From positions 1 through 64,000 of the forward strand of contig NZ_ACIS01000003.1 of assembly GCF_000174355.1 (NCBI RefSeq): a stretch of DNA of 64,000 bases, in the 5' to 3' direction. The position numbers were made by a program, and so were the translations under genes. Shown piece after piece: positions 17,854 through 26,025 of this stretch (position 1 is its first letter; every line of letters starts with the position of its first letter). The stretch comes from Pseudogulbenkiania ferrooxidans 2002. Lineage in GTDB: Bacteria > Pseudomonadota > Gammaproteobacteria > Burkholderiales > Chromobacteriaceae. The notes under the pieces are model-generated. The model saw nothing but the letters and a program-made list of their open reading frames with translations. It had not been told where the DNA came from and did no database searches.

Positions 17854-18147
17854 TCACGACTGCCGACGCGGCTTCCCATAGAGCGCGCGCAGTTCGTCCT
17901 TCGCCTGCTCCAGGAGCTGGCGCTGCGGTGCGGAGAGCTGGCGCCCGGCGCGGTTGATATAGAAGGAGAGCATCGACATCGCCGAGCGGAAGGGGCCTGC
18001 CTTTCGCCGGTCGCTTCGCTCGGCCGACCGCATCAGCGCCAGGGCGATCTCTCGCGGGTTATCTAGCGTGAACACACCGGTCTCCAGATCCAGCGCATTG
18101 CTGCTCTCCGTCACTTGTCGTGACCACCGCTGTCGTTCCTGGGCCAT
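17854..18147 (-). CDS. DUF3175 protein
   Basis: A 97-residue basic protein with the whole DUF3175 signature: RWSRQVTESSNALDLE, GVFTLDNPREIALALMRSAE, then RRKAGPFRSAMSMLSFYINR and a C-terminal AKDELRALYG. Function of the family is unknown to me. The start is taken at the internal ATG (MAQERQRW), which matches the usual beginning of the domain. The gene stands alone. Confidence 0.85.
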   Translation of the reverse strand: MAQERQRWSRQVTESSNALDLETGVFTLDNPREIALALMRSAERSDRRKAGPFRSAMSMLSFYINRAGRQLSAPQRQLLEQAKDELRALYGKPRRQS

Positions 18148-18494
18148 CGTTCCCGCCAATCCGATTCAGGCATGTTCCTGCCTCCAGCGTGGTGCATTCC
18201 ACACACGAAGCGACCACCGGCGAGGTTCATCATCTCTTTAATCCAAGAGGCAAGAACCAATATCATTCACCAGCCGGCATGGGGCAAGACTCCCTCCCCC
18301 CCATTCTAGGCACGGAACGGAAGAGACGGGGACAAGCGACAGTTCCTTTGGGATGAGCCGAAAAACAAAAACGGCAGCTCATCCGAGCTGCCGTTTTTGT
18401 TACTGCCAAGCAATTTAACCACCTCGATAATGGAGAGGCCGAAGTTTGCCAGGCTGGCGGCGGATCGCCCCGCCTTGCGGGACATCCGCCCTAC
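18148..18494. other. Intergenic stretch between DUF3175 gene and ilvD
   Basis: About 350 bases without a gene. It contains the ilvD terminator at 18365-18400 and presumably the promoter of the DUF3175 gene. Nothing else stands out. Confidence 0.6.
18365..18400 (-). terminator. ilvD terminator
   Basis: ACAAAAACGGCAGCTC-ATCC-GAGCTGCCGTTTTTGT is a perfect 16-bp inverted repeat with A and T runs at its ends, so it can act in both directions. It lies 95 bases after ilvD. Confidence 0.85.
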
Positions 18495-20351
18495 TTACTT
18501 GTGCTCCACCTGCGACACGTCGCGCACCGCGCCGGTGTCAGCGCTGGTGGTCATCGCCGCGTAGGCGCGCAGCGCGGCGCTTACCGTGCGTTGACGGTCT
18601 AGCGGTTTCCAGGCGTCCTTGCCACGCGCTTCCATCTTGGCCCGGCGATGCGCCAGTTCCTCGTCGGAGACGGCGAGGCGGATGGTGCGGTTCGGGATGT
18701 CGATTTCCAGCGTATCGCCCTCTTCCGCCAGGCCGATCGCGCCGCCTTCGGCCGCTTCCGGCGAGACGTGGCCGATAGACAGACCGGAGGTGCCGCCGGA
18801 GAAGCGGCCGTCGGTCAACAGCGCACACGCCTTGCCCAGCCCCTTCGACTTGAGATAACTGGTCGGATAGAGCATTTCCTGCATGCCCGGGCCGCCCTTC
18901 GGACCTTCGTAACGGATCAGCACCACGTCGCCGGCGACGATCTGGTCGGCCAGAATCGCTTCTACCGAGGCATCCTGGCTTTCAAAGATGCGCACGCGGC
19001 CGGTGAACTTGAGGATGGAGTCGTCCACGCCGGCGGTCTTCACGATGCAGCCGCGCTCGGCGATGTTGCCGTACAGCACGGCCAGCCCGCCGTCCTGGCT
19101 GTAGGCGTGCTCCTTGTCGCGGATGCAGCCTTCGGCGCGGTCGTCGTCCAGCGTCGGATAGCGCATGCTCTGGCTGAAGGCGATGGTGGTGGCGACACCG
19201 CCCGGCGCGGCGCGGTAGAAGCGGTGTGCTTCGCTGTCCGGCGCGTTGCGACGGATGTCCCAGGCTTCCAGCCCTTCGGCCAGGGTCTTGCTATGCACGG
19301 TCGGCACGTCGCGGTGGATCAGGCCGGCGCGGTCGAGCTCCGAGAGGATGGCCACCACGCCGCCGGCGCGGTGCACGTCTTCCATATGGTACTTCTGGGT
19401 GGCCGGCGCCACCTTGGACAGGCACGGCACTGCGCGCGAGATGCGGTCGATGTCGGCCATCTTGAAGTCGACGCCGGCTTCGTTGGCGGCGGCCAAAAGA
19501 TGCAGCACGGTATTGGTGGAACCGCCCATCGCCACGTCCAGGCTCATGGCGTTCTCGAACGCCTGCTTGGAGCCGATGGCGCGCGGCAGCACCGATTCGT
19601 CGTCCTGCTCATAGTAGCGGCGGGCCAGTTCGACAATGGTGCGGCCGGCCTTGAGGAACAGTTCCTTGCGGTCGGCGTGGGTGGCGAGCAGGCTGCCGTT
19701 GCCCGGCAGGCTGAGGCCCAGCGCCTCGGTCAGGCAGTTCATCGAGTTGGCGGTGAACATGCCGGAACAGGAACCGCAGGTCGGGCAGGCGGAGCGTTCG
19801 ACACGGTCGACGTCCTCGTCGGATACCGCGCTGTTGGCCGCCTCGACCATGGCATCGACCAGGTCCAGCTTGCGGATGTCGTTGCCCCACTGCACCTTGC
19901 CGGCTTCCATCGGGCCGCCGGAGACGAACACCACCGGGATGTTGAGGCGCATCGCGGCCATCAGCATGCCGGGAGTGATCTTGTCGCAGTTGGAGATGCA
20001 CACCAGCGCGTCGGCGCAGTGGGCGTTGACCATGTATTCGACGCTGTCGGCGATCAGGTCGCGCGAGGGCAGCGAGTACAGCATGCCGCCGTGCCCCATG
20101 GCGATGCCGTCGTCGACGGCGATGGTGTTGAATTCCTTGGCGACGCCGCCGGCCTTTTCGATTTCCCGCGCCACCAGCTGGCCCATGTTCTGCAGGTGAA
20201 CGTGGCCCGGTACGAACTGGGTAAAGGAGTTGGCGATGGCGATGATCGGCTTGCCGAAGTCGTCGTCTTTCATGCCGGTGGCACGCCAGAGGGCGCGGGC
20301 ACCCGCCATGTTGCGGCCGGAAGTCGAGGTACGGGAACGGTATTGGGGCAT
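18495..20351 (-). CDS. ilvD: Dihydroxy-acid dehydratase
   Basis: A 618-residue iron-sulfur dehydratase, fourth step of valine and isoleucine synthesis (2,3-dihydroxy acid to 2-oxo acid). Cluster cysteines are seen in [12 protein letters not shown] and [15 protein letters not shown]. The start [19 protein letters not shown] and the C-terminal [18 protein letters not shown] are typical. Length fits the long form of the enzyme. It is divergent from lgt and monocistronic, with a strong terminator. Confidence 0.97.
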   Translation of the reverse strand: MPQYRSRTSTSGRNMAGARALWRATGMKDDDFGKPIIAIANSFTQFVPGHVHLQNMGQLVAREIEKAGGVAKEFNTIAVDDGIAMGHGGMLYSLPSRDLIADSVEYMVNAHCADALVCISNCDKITPGMLMAAMRLNIPVVFVSGGPMEAGKVQWGNDIRKLDLVDAMVEAANSAVSDEDVDRVERSACPTCGSCSGMFTANSMNCLTEALGLSLPGNGSLLATHADRKELFLKAGRTIVELARRYYEQDDESVLPRAIGSKQAFENAMSLDVAMGGSTNTVLHLLAAANEAGVDFKMADIDRISRAVPCLSKVAPATQKYHMEDVHRAGGVVAILSELDRAGLIHRDVPTVHSKTLAEGLEAWDIRRNAPDSEAHRFYRAAPGGVATTIAFSQSMRYPTLDDDRAEGCIRDKEHAYSQDGGLAVLYGNIAERGCIVKTAGVDDSILKFTGRVRIFESQDASVEAILADQIVAGDVVLIRYEGPKGGPGMQEMLYPTSYLKSKGLGKACALLTDGRFSGGTSGLSIGHVSPEAAEGGAIGLAEEGDTLEIDIPNRTIRLAVSDEELAHRRAKMEARGKDAWKPLDRQRTVSAALRAYAAMTTSADTGAVRDVSQVEHK

Positions 20352-20506
20352 TGCGAATCCTTCAGTCTCAATCGGTAGCGGAAAGCCGGTTCGCCAGGGA
20401 CGCCAGCGGCGGGTAGCCGCGACGCAGTCCGGACATCGGGTGCCAGAATGTCGAACGGCCGCGTGGGCTGCCTTGCTTGCAGCGCGACGCGGGGGAACGC
20501 TTTCCG

Positions 20507-20512
20507 TATAAT
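20507..20512 (+). promoter_or_regulatory. -10 element of the lgt promoter
   Basis: A perfect TATAAT 41 bases before the lgt start in the ilvD-lgt divergent region. The -35 is unclear. Confidence 0.45.
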
Positions 20513-20553
20513 TTCGTCATCTCTCTTTTACCGCAAACGCACATCGCTGACAA

Positions 20554-21405
20554 ATGTTCATTCATCCCCAGTTCGACCCGGTGGCGATCAAGCTTGGCCC
20601 GCTCGCCGTTCATTGGTATGGCCTGATGTACCTGTTGGGTTTTCTGCTGTTCATCGGGCTGGGCAACCTCCGCCTGAAGCAGGGTCATGCCTTCCTCACA
20701 CCCAAGCTGCTGGACGACCTCTTGATGTACGGGGTGCTGGGAGTGGTGCTGGGGGGGCGGCTGGGTGAAGTGCTGTTCTACCAGCCGGCGTATTACTTCA
20801 GCCATCCGCAGGAAATCCTGATGGTCTGGAAGGGCGGGATGTCGTTCCACGGCGGCTTCCTCGGGGTGCTGGTCGGCATGCTGCTGTTTGCGCGCAAGCA
20901 TGGCCGCAGCTTCTGGGAGCTGACCGACTTCATCGCGCCGCTGGTGCCGCTGGGTCTGGCGGCCGGCCGCGTCGGCAACTTCATCAACGGCGAGCTGTGG
21001 GGCCGGGTGACCAGCCCGAATGCGCCGTGGGCCATGCTGTTTCCGCAAGCCCGCCTCGACGACATGGCGCAGGCACAGCAGTCACCCGAGTTGATGGCGC
21101 AGCTGATGCAGTACGGTGCACTGCCGCGCCACCCCTCGCAGCTGTATCAGTTTGCACTGGAGGGACTGACGCTGTTCATCATTCTGTGGTGGTTCAGCGC
21201 CAAGCCGCGCGCGCGCGGCCAGGTCTCGGCGCTGTTCCTGATCGGCTACGGCTTCTTCCGCTTTGTGGCGGAGTTCTTCCGCTCGCCGGACGCCGGCATT
21301 TTCGGTCAGTCCTACACCATCAGCATGGGCCAGTGGCTGAGTCTGCCGATGATCGTGCTGGGCGTGGTGCTGTTTGTCTGGTTTGGCCGGCACCAGTCGC
21401 GTTAA
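20554..21405 (+). CDS. lgt: Prolipoprotein diacylglyceryl transferase
   Basis: A 283-residue inner-membrane enzyme with seven hydrophobic helices. It attaches diacylglycerol to the lipobox cysteine of prelipoproteins. Family motifs are [22 protein letters not shown] (with the essential His) and the Lgt signature [16 protein letters not shown]. The C-terminal [10 protein letters not shown] is also standard. It is followed directly by a T run (21411-21417) and by repeat copy A. It is a single gene. Confidence 0.96.
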   Translation: MFIHPQFDPVAIKLGPLAVHWYGLMYLLGFLLFIGLGNLRLKQGHAFLTPKLLDDLLMYGVLGVVLGGRLGEVLFYQPAYYFSHPQEILMVWKGGMSFHGGFLGVLVGMLLFARKHGRSFWELTDFIAPLVPLGLAAGRVGNFINGELWGRVTSPNAPWAMLFPQARLDDMAQAQQSPELMAQLMQYGALPRHPSQLYQFALEGLTLFIILWWFSAKPRARGQVSALFLIGYGFFRFVAEFFRSPDAGIFGQSYTISMGQWLSLPMIVLGVVLFVWFGRHQSR

Positions 21406-21418
21406 AATTGTTTTTTTA

Positions 21419-21594
21419 AGAACCTAATCCTAGTAGGCGTGCGAGCCAAGGCAGGTTGAGTGTTTCCGGAGCACAGGAACCGGAATGTACACGGAGTACA
21501 TGAGGGTTCCGAATCGCTGGGCAAATCGAAGATTTGTACGCAGTCCGCCGACACTCAAGATGTGAAGGCACAACCGCCTAATAGGATAGGTTCT
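21419..21594 (+). repeat. Palindromic intergenic element, copy A
   Basis: Ends AGAACCTAATCCTAGTAGGCG (21419-21439, one base more than its partner) and CGCCTAATAGGATAGGTTCT (21575-21594) form terminal inverted repeats. A second nested pair is TTGAGTGT (21456-21463) with ACACTCAA (21551-21558). The innermost hairpin reads CGGAA-TGTAC-ACGGA-GTACA-TGAGGG-TTCCG (21481-21511). It fills the space between lgt and the transporter operon. Confidence 0.7.
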
Positions 21595-21706
21595 AAGAGT
21601 GGTTCGCCACTCGGCGGCCTTTCGCCCGCCCCCCTCGGCCAGTCGGCAAGACTGGCTTTTTTGATGCCTGCGGTTTATCGCCCGCACGACACGAGAGATT
21701 CACCCG

Positions 21707-22555
21707 ATGAAAGCCATCAAGTTTGCTATGGCCGGCGCCCTGCTGGCCGTTTCCGCCCTTGCTTCCGCCGAGGAAGCCGTCCTCAAGGTCTCGGCCATTC
21801 CCGACGAGGCACCGACTGAACTGCAGCGCAAGTTCGCCCCGCTCGGCGCCTACCTGGAGAAGGAACTGGGCATGAAGGTGCAGTTCGTGCCGGTGACCGA
21901 CTACGCCGCGGTGGTGACCGCGCTGACCTCGGACAAGATCGACATGGCCTGGCTCGGCGGCTTCACCTTCGTGCAGGCGAGCCAGCGCGGCAAGGTGGTG
22001 CCGCTGGTGCAGCGCGAGGAAGACAGCAAGTTCACCTCGAAGTACATCGCCAACACCGAGGCCGGCATCAACTCGCTGAAGGACCTCAAGGGCAAGAGCT
22101 TCGCCTTCGGTTCGGCGTCGTCCACCTCGGGCCACCTGATGCCGCGCTACTTCCTGCAGAAACAGGGCATCAAGCCGGAAACCTTCTTCAAGAACGTGGC
22201 CTATTCCGGTGCGCACGACGCCACAGTGGCCTGGGTGGCCTCCGGCAAGGTGGAAGGCGGCGTGCTCAACGCCTCGGTGTGGGACAAGCTGGTGGAAGCC
22301 GGCAAGGTCGATCTGACCAAGGTCAAGCTGCTCGGTACCACCCCGGCCTATTACGACTACAACTGGACCGTGCGCGGCAACCTCGACGCCAAGCTGCAGC
22401 AGAAGATCACCAAGGCCTTCCTCAAGCTCGATCCGAAGAACCCGGAACAGCAGGCCATCCTGGAGCTGCAACGCGCCAGCAAGTTCATCCCGACCAAGGC
22501 GGCCAACTACAAGGGCATCGAGTCCGCGGCCAAGGCAGCAGGCCTGTTGAAGTGA
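21707..22555 (+). CDS. Oxyanion-type ABC binding protein (phosphonate/phosphite family)
   Basis: A 282-residue periplasmic protein with a clear signal peptide (MKAIKFAMAGALLAVSALASA). The mature part opens VLKVSAIPDEAPTELQRKFAPL and contains TALTSDKIDMAWLGGFTFVQA and FGSASSTSGHLMPRYFLQ, the PhnD/PtxB fold with its SSTSGH ligand loop. It is the first gene of a three-gene operon and overlaps phnC by four bases (GTGA). Phosphonate, phosphite or another tetrahedral oxyanion (I recall relatives annotated for selenate) are all possible. There is no catabolic gene nearby to decide. Confidence 0.85.
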   Translation: MKAIKFAMAGALLAVSALASAEEAVLKVSAIPDEAPTELQRKFAPLGAYLEKELGMKVQFVPVTDYAAVVTALTSDKIDMAWLGGFTFVQASQRGKVVPLVQREEDSKFTSKYIANTEAGINSLKDLKGKSFAFGSASSTSGHLMPRYFLQKQGIKPETFFKNVAYSGAHDATVAWVASGKVEGGVLNASVWDKLVEAGKVDLTKVKLLGTTPAYYDYNWTVRGNLDAKLQQKITKAFLKLDPKNPEQQAILELQRASKFIPTKAANYKGIESAAKAAGLLK

Positions 22556-23355
22556 GCCTGACGTTCGAACGCGTCGGCCTGCGTCTGGGCCGGTCGACGA
22601 TCCTCGACGACATCAGCCTGGCACTGGGCGACGGCGAGCAGGCGGCGCTGATCGGCCCGTCCGGCGCCGGCAAGTCGTCGTTGCTGCTGTTGGCCAACAC
22701 CGTCTATCGCCCCAGCCAAGGGACGGTCAGCGTACTGGGGCAGGACCCCTGGCGCTGCGCGCCGCGCCAGCTGCAGTCCCTGCAGGCCGACATCGGCACG
22801 GTCTACCAGGCGCCGCCGCTGCCGGCGCGGCAGCGCGTGGTCAACGCGGTGGCCGCCGGACGGCTGGGACGCCAGGGTACGCTGGCCTCGCTGCTGGCGC
22901 TGCTCAGGCCGCACGACGCCGCCGGCGTGGCAGAGGTGCTGCAGCGCGTGGACCTGGCCGACAAGCTGTGGGCGCGCTGCGACCAGTTGTCGGGGGGGCA
23001 GCGCCAGCGGGTCGGCATCGCGCGCGTGCTGTACCAGGCGCCACGCCTGATGCTGGCCGACGAACCGGTGTCAGCGCTCGATCCGCGCCTGGCCGAGGAG
23101 ACGGTAAAACGCCTCGCCGACGATGCCCGCGCCCGCGGCGCCACCTTGCTGATGAGCCTGCACTCGGTCGACCTGGCGCTGGCTCATTTCCCGCGCATCA
23201 TCGGCCTGCAGGGCGGCCGCATCCTGTTCGATCTGCCGCGCGCCGAGGTGCATGGCGGGCTGATCCAAGCCTTGTACGCCGGCGAAAGGTTGGCCGAAGA
23301 CGATACCCTCCCGGCCGATGCCGAACCCGGCTTCCCGCGGGGGGTACGATGCTGA
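22552..23355 (+). CDS. ABC transporter ATPase, PhnC type
   Basis: A 267-residue ATP-binding subunit starting at GTG 22552, overlapping the binding-protein stop. Walker A is IGPSGAGKSSLLLL, the signature is LSGGQRQRVGIARVL, Walker B is LMLADEPVSALD, and the H-loop is in MSLHSVDLA. The Q-loop is in TVYQAPPL. Order SBP-ATPase-permease matches phosphonate-family importers. The end overlaps the permease start by seven bases. The C-terminus carries a GGTTGGCCGAA copy at 23288, read as Arg-Leu-Ala-Glu with AGG TTG. Confidence 0.88.
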   Translation: MSLTFERVGLRLGRSTILDDISLALGDGEQAALIGPSGAGKSSLLLLANTVYRPSQGTVSVLGQDPWRCAPRQLQSLQADIGTVYQAPPLPARQRVVNAVAAGRLGRQGTLASLLALLRPHDAAGVAEVLQRVDLADKLWARCDQLSGGQRQRVGIARVLYQAPRLMLADEPVSALDPRLAEETVKRLADDARARGATLLMSLHSVDLALAHFPRIIGLQGGRILFDLPRAEVHGGLIQALYAGERLAEDDTLPADAEPGFPRGVRC

Positions 23356-24941
23356 GCCACCCGCGCGACCCGGCGCTGCTGCCGCGCCTGCTGTGGGGCG
23401 CGCTGCTGCTGGCCTTGCTCGTGCCGACCCTGCCGCTGACCGGCTTCAACCCGCTGCAGCTGTTCGACGCCGCCACGCTGAAAACGCTGGCCGGCTTTGT
23501 CGCCGGCTTCCTGCCGCCGGCCAGCAACGCGGTCTTTCTCGGCGAAGTGATGCGTGCCAGCGTCACCACCCTGGCGGCGGCCACCGCCGGGCTGGCGTTG
23601 GCGATGCTGGTCGGGCTGCCGCTGGCCTTCGCCACCACCCGTGCGCTGGACCGCCATGCGCTGACGGCGGCCGCGCCGTCAAGGTTGGCCGAAGCCGGCA
23701 AGTCGCTGCTGCGCGGCGTGATGGTGCTGCTGCGCGGGGCGCCGGAAATCGTCTGGGCGCTGCTGTTCGTGCGCGCCGTCGGACTCGGCTCGCTGCCGGC
23801 GGTGCTGGCGCTGGGGCTGGCCTACGGCGGCATGCTGGGCAAGGTCTACGCCGAGATCCTCGAATCGCAGCCGCGCGCCCTGGCCCGGGCGCTCTGTGCC
23901 GCCGGCGCCGGACGCCCCCAGGTGCTGGGCTACGGGCTGCTGCCGCAGGCCTTGCCGGAGCTGGTCAGCTACAGCGTGTACCGCTGGGAGTGCGCCATCC
24001 GCGCCTCGGCGGTGATGGGCTTCGTCGGCGCCGGCGGCATCGGCCAGTTGCTCGACACCTCGATCAAGATGATGAACGGCGGCGAAGTCAGCACCTTGCT
24101 GCTGGTCTTTTTGCTGATCGTGGTGGGGACCGAGGGCGTCAGCCGGCTGTCGCGCCGCTTGCTGGAGAGCCGCCAGGGCGGAGCCGTGCTGGCCGGTTCC
24201 GCCGTGCTGGCGGCGCTGGCCAGCGTCGCCTGGCTGCTGCCGGCGTGGCGCGAGGCCGGTTTCGACGGCGCCAGCCTGCTGCGCTTCGCCAGCGAATTCC
24301 TGCCGCCGGACGCCAGCCCGGCGCTCCTCGCCGACATCGGGCGCGGCGCGCTGGAAACGCTGGCGATGGCCTTCCTCGGCACCGCGCTGGCGTTTGCCGG
24401 CGCCGCCCTGCTGGCGCTGCCGGCGTCCGGGCGCTTCGGCCAACCTGCCAAGGCACTGGCGCGGCTGCTGCTCAACCTGCTGCGCGGCATCCCCGATCTG
24501 CTGTGGGCCTCGCTGGCGGTGCTGGCGGTCGGCCTGGGGCCGGCGGCCGGGGTGCTGGCGCTGGCCTTGCACACCAGCGGCGTGCTGGGGCGGCTATTCG
24601 CGGAAACGCTGGAAAACGCCCCTCCGGCACCGGAGCAGGCCTTGCGCGTGCTCGGCGCCGGGCGGCTGACGGCGTTCTGCTACGGCCTGCTGCCCGAAGT
24701 GTGGGCGCAATGGCTGGCCTACGCGCTGTACCGCGGCGAGAACAACATCCGCGCGGCGGCGGTGCTCGGCATCGTCGGCGCGGGGGGGTTGGGGCAGCAG
24801 CTCTATCTGGCGCTGTCGCTGTTTCAACTGCCGACCGCCGCCAGCCTGATCCTGGCCATGCTGCTGCTGTCGTGGCTGCTGGAACAGTTGAGCCGGTTGC
24901 TGCGGCAGCAACTGGAAGCGGCGACGGGGCACGCGGCCTGA
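23349..24941 (+). CDS. Fused double permease of a phosphonate-type ABC transporter (PhnE-PhnE)
   Basis: A 530-residue membrane protein in which two PhnE-like permeases of about 260 residues are joined head to tail. Each half has its own set of hydrophobic helices and its own inner-membrane EAA-like loop (first half around ALCAAGAGRPQVLGYGLLPQ, second half around VLGAGRLTAFCYGLLPE), followed by YSVYRWECAIRASAVMGFVGAGG and YALYRGENNIRAAAVLGIVGAGG. The two loops line up residue for residue, so the protein can form both permease halves of the importer by itself. The ATG at 23349 overlaps phnC. It contains two exact GGTTGGCCGAA motifs (23683 and 24435). Confidence 0.88.
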   Translation: MLSHPRDPALLPRLLWGALLLALLVPTLPLTGFNPLQLFDAATLKTLAGFVAGFLPPASNAVFLGEVMRASVTTLAAATAGLALAMLVGLPLAFATTRALDRHALTAAAPSRLAEAGKSLLRGVMVLLRGAPEIVWALLFVRAVGLGSLPAVLALGLAYGGMLGKVYAEILESQPRALARALCAAGAGRPQVLGYGLLPQALPELVSYSVYRWECAIRASAVMGFVGAGGIGQLLDTSIKMMNGGEVSTLLLVFLLIVVGTEGVSRLSRRLLESRQGGAVLAGSAVLAALASVAWLLPAWREAGFDGASLLRFASEFLPPDASPALLADIGRGALETLAMAFLGTALAFAGAALLALPASGRFGQPAKALARLLLNLLRGIPDLLWASLAVLAVGLGPAAGVLALALHTSGVLGRLFAETLENAPPAPEQALRVLGAGRLTAFCYGLLPEVWAQWLAYALYRGENNIRAAAVLGIVGAGGLGQQLYLALSLFQLPTAASLILAMLLLSWLLEQLSRLLRQQLEAATGHAA

Positions 24942-25020
24942 GCCGACATGCCGGACTAATTAGTCCCCTCCCGGCATGTCGGCTACAATCGGGACTTCAC
25001 TTCCCTGTCGGAGCACGGCG

Positions 25021-25788
25021 ATGCGAGTCTCCATCCTGGGCGCCTCCAGCGGCATCGGCCGCCCCGCCCGCACCACCAGTTTCCTTCTCGACGACCACAC
25101 GCTGATCGACTGCGGCACCGGCGTCGGCTCGCTGGAGGTGGCGCAATTGCTGCGCATCACGCGCGTGCTGCTGTCGCACAGCCATCTCGACCACTGCGGC
25201 TTCCTGCCGCTGTTGGCCGACGTGCACGCCGGCCATGCCGGGCCCGGCATCACCGTCTACAGCCAGCAGGCCACGCTAGACGCCGTCAAGCAGCATCTGT
25301 TCAACGGCGTGATCTGGCCTGACTACACCGACACGCCCAGTCCGGAAAACCCTTACGTGCGGCTGCAGGCCATCGAGGTCGGCGACCCGGTCGCCCTGCC
25401 CGGCGCTATCGCCACGGCCTTGCCGGCCGAGCACAGCATTCCGGCTGTGGGTTGGCTGGTGGAAGGCGACTGGCGTGCGCTGGCGTTCAGCGGCGATAGC
25501 GGCCCCTGCCCAGCGTTCTGGCAATGGATCGCCCACGTGCCGTCGCTGTCCGACGTGCTGTGCGAGGTCACCTACGACGACGACCACCTGCCGCAGGCAC
25601 GGCGCTACGGCCACATGGCGCCGTCGCTGCTGGCATCGCTGGTCGACCCCTTGCCACCGGCGGTGCAGTTGTGGATCAGCCATCTCGATCCTGGCGAGGA
25701 AGAGCGCATGATGGAGCAGATCCGAGCGGTATTGCCGCCGCACCTGCACGTGGAACGACTCAAGGCCGGCGTGACGATCGAACTGTAA
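25021..25788 (+). CDS. Metallo-beta-lactamase-fold hydrolase, probable cyclic-nucleotide phosphodiesterase type
   Basis: A 255-residue protein with the metal motif SHSHLDHCG (HxHxDH), preceded by TSFLLDDHTLIDCGTGVG and followed by AEHSIPAVGWLV and AFSGDSGPCPAFW. The order fits class II 3',5'-cyclic-nucleotide phosphodiesterases and related tRNase-Z-like enzymes. The substrate is not provable from sequence. The start at ATG 25021 (MRVSILGASSGIG) has GGAG upstream and begins the fold directly. It is convergent with the copper genes and stands alone. Confidence 0.78.
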   Translation: MRVSILGASSGIGRPARTTSFLLDDHTLIDCGTGVGSLEVAQLLRITRVLLSHSHLDHCGFLPLLADVHAGHAGPGITVYSQQATLDAVKQHLFNGVIWPDYTDTPSPENPYVRLQAIEVGDPVALPGAIATALPAEHSIPAVGWLVEGDWRALAFSGDSGPCPAFWQWIAHVPSLSDVLCEVTYDDDHLPQARRYGHMAPSLLASLVDPLPPAVQLWISHLDPGEEERMMEQIRAVLPPHLHVERLKAGVTIEL

Positions 25789-25794
25789 GGCGTG

Positions 25795-26004
25795 TCACAG
25801 GATGGCGTCGAAGCCGGCATTGTTGAGCACCGCAAGCAGGCTGGCGCTCGTCAGCAGGTGCGGGTTGAACAATACCCGCACCTGTCCCCCCGCCAGCCCC
25901 GCCTCGGCCTGAGCCACGCCAGGCAGCCTGGTCAACAGGGTCGCCGCCCGGCGCTCTTCGTCCAGCCCGCCATGCCCTACCAGCTTCACCACGACTTCTT
26001 CCAT
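25795..26004 (-). CDS. Small heavy-metal-associated-like domain without its CxxC
   Basis: A 69-residue protein directly downstream of copA. Its length and its pattern of hydrophobic residues (VVVKLVGHGG, TRLPGVAQAEAGLAGGQVRVLFNP, LLAVLNNAGFDA) follow the ferredoxin-like HMA domain of copper chaperones such as CopZ. The metal-binding CxxC position reads GHGG, so it cannot bind Cu(I) in the normal way. It may be a degenerate chaperone or a partner that docks on the ATPase. Twenty-one bases separate its ATG from the copA stop, so the two are probably co-transcribed. Confidence 0.6.
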   Translation of the reverse strand: MEEVVVKLVGHGGLDEERRAATLLTRLPGVAQAEAGLAGGQVRVLFNPHLLTSASLLAVLNNAGFDAIL

Positions 26005-26025
26005 TCTCGCCTCCCGATGAGGCAA

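Noticed and set aside
21707-24941. Firm assignment as a selenate or phosphonate transporter
   Set aside because: The family binds several oxyanions and no metabolic gene nearby decides.
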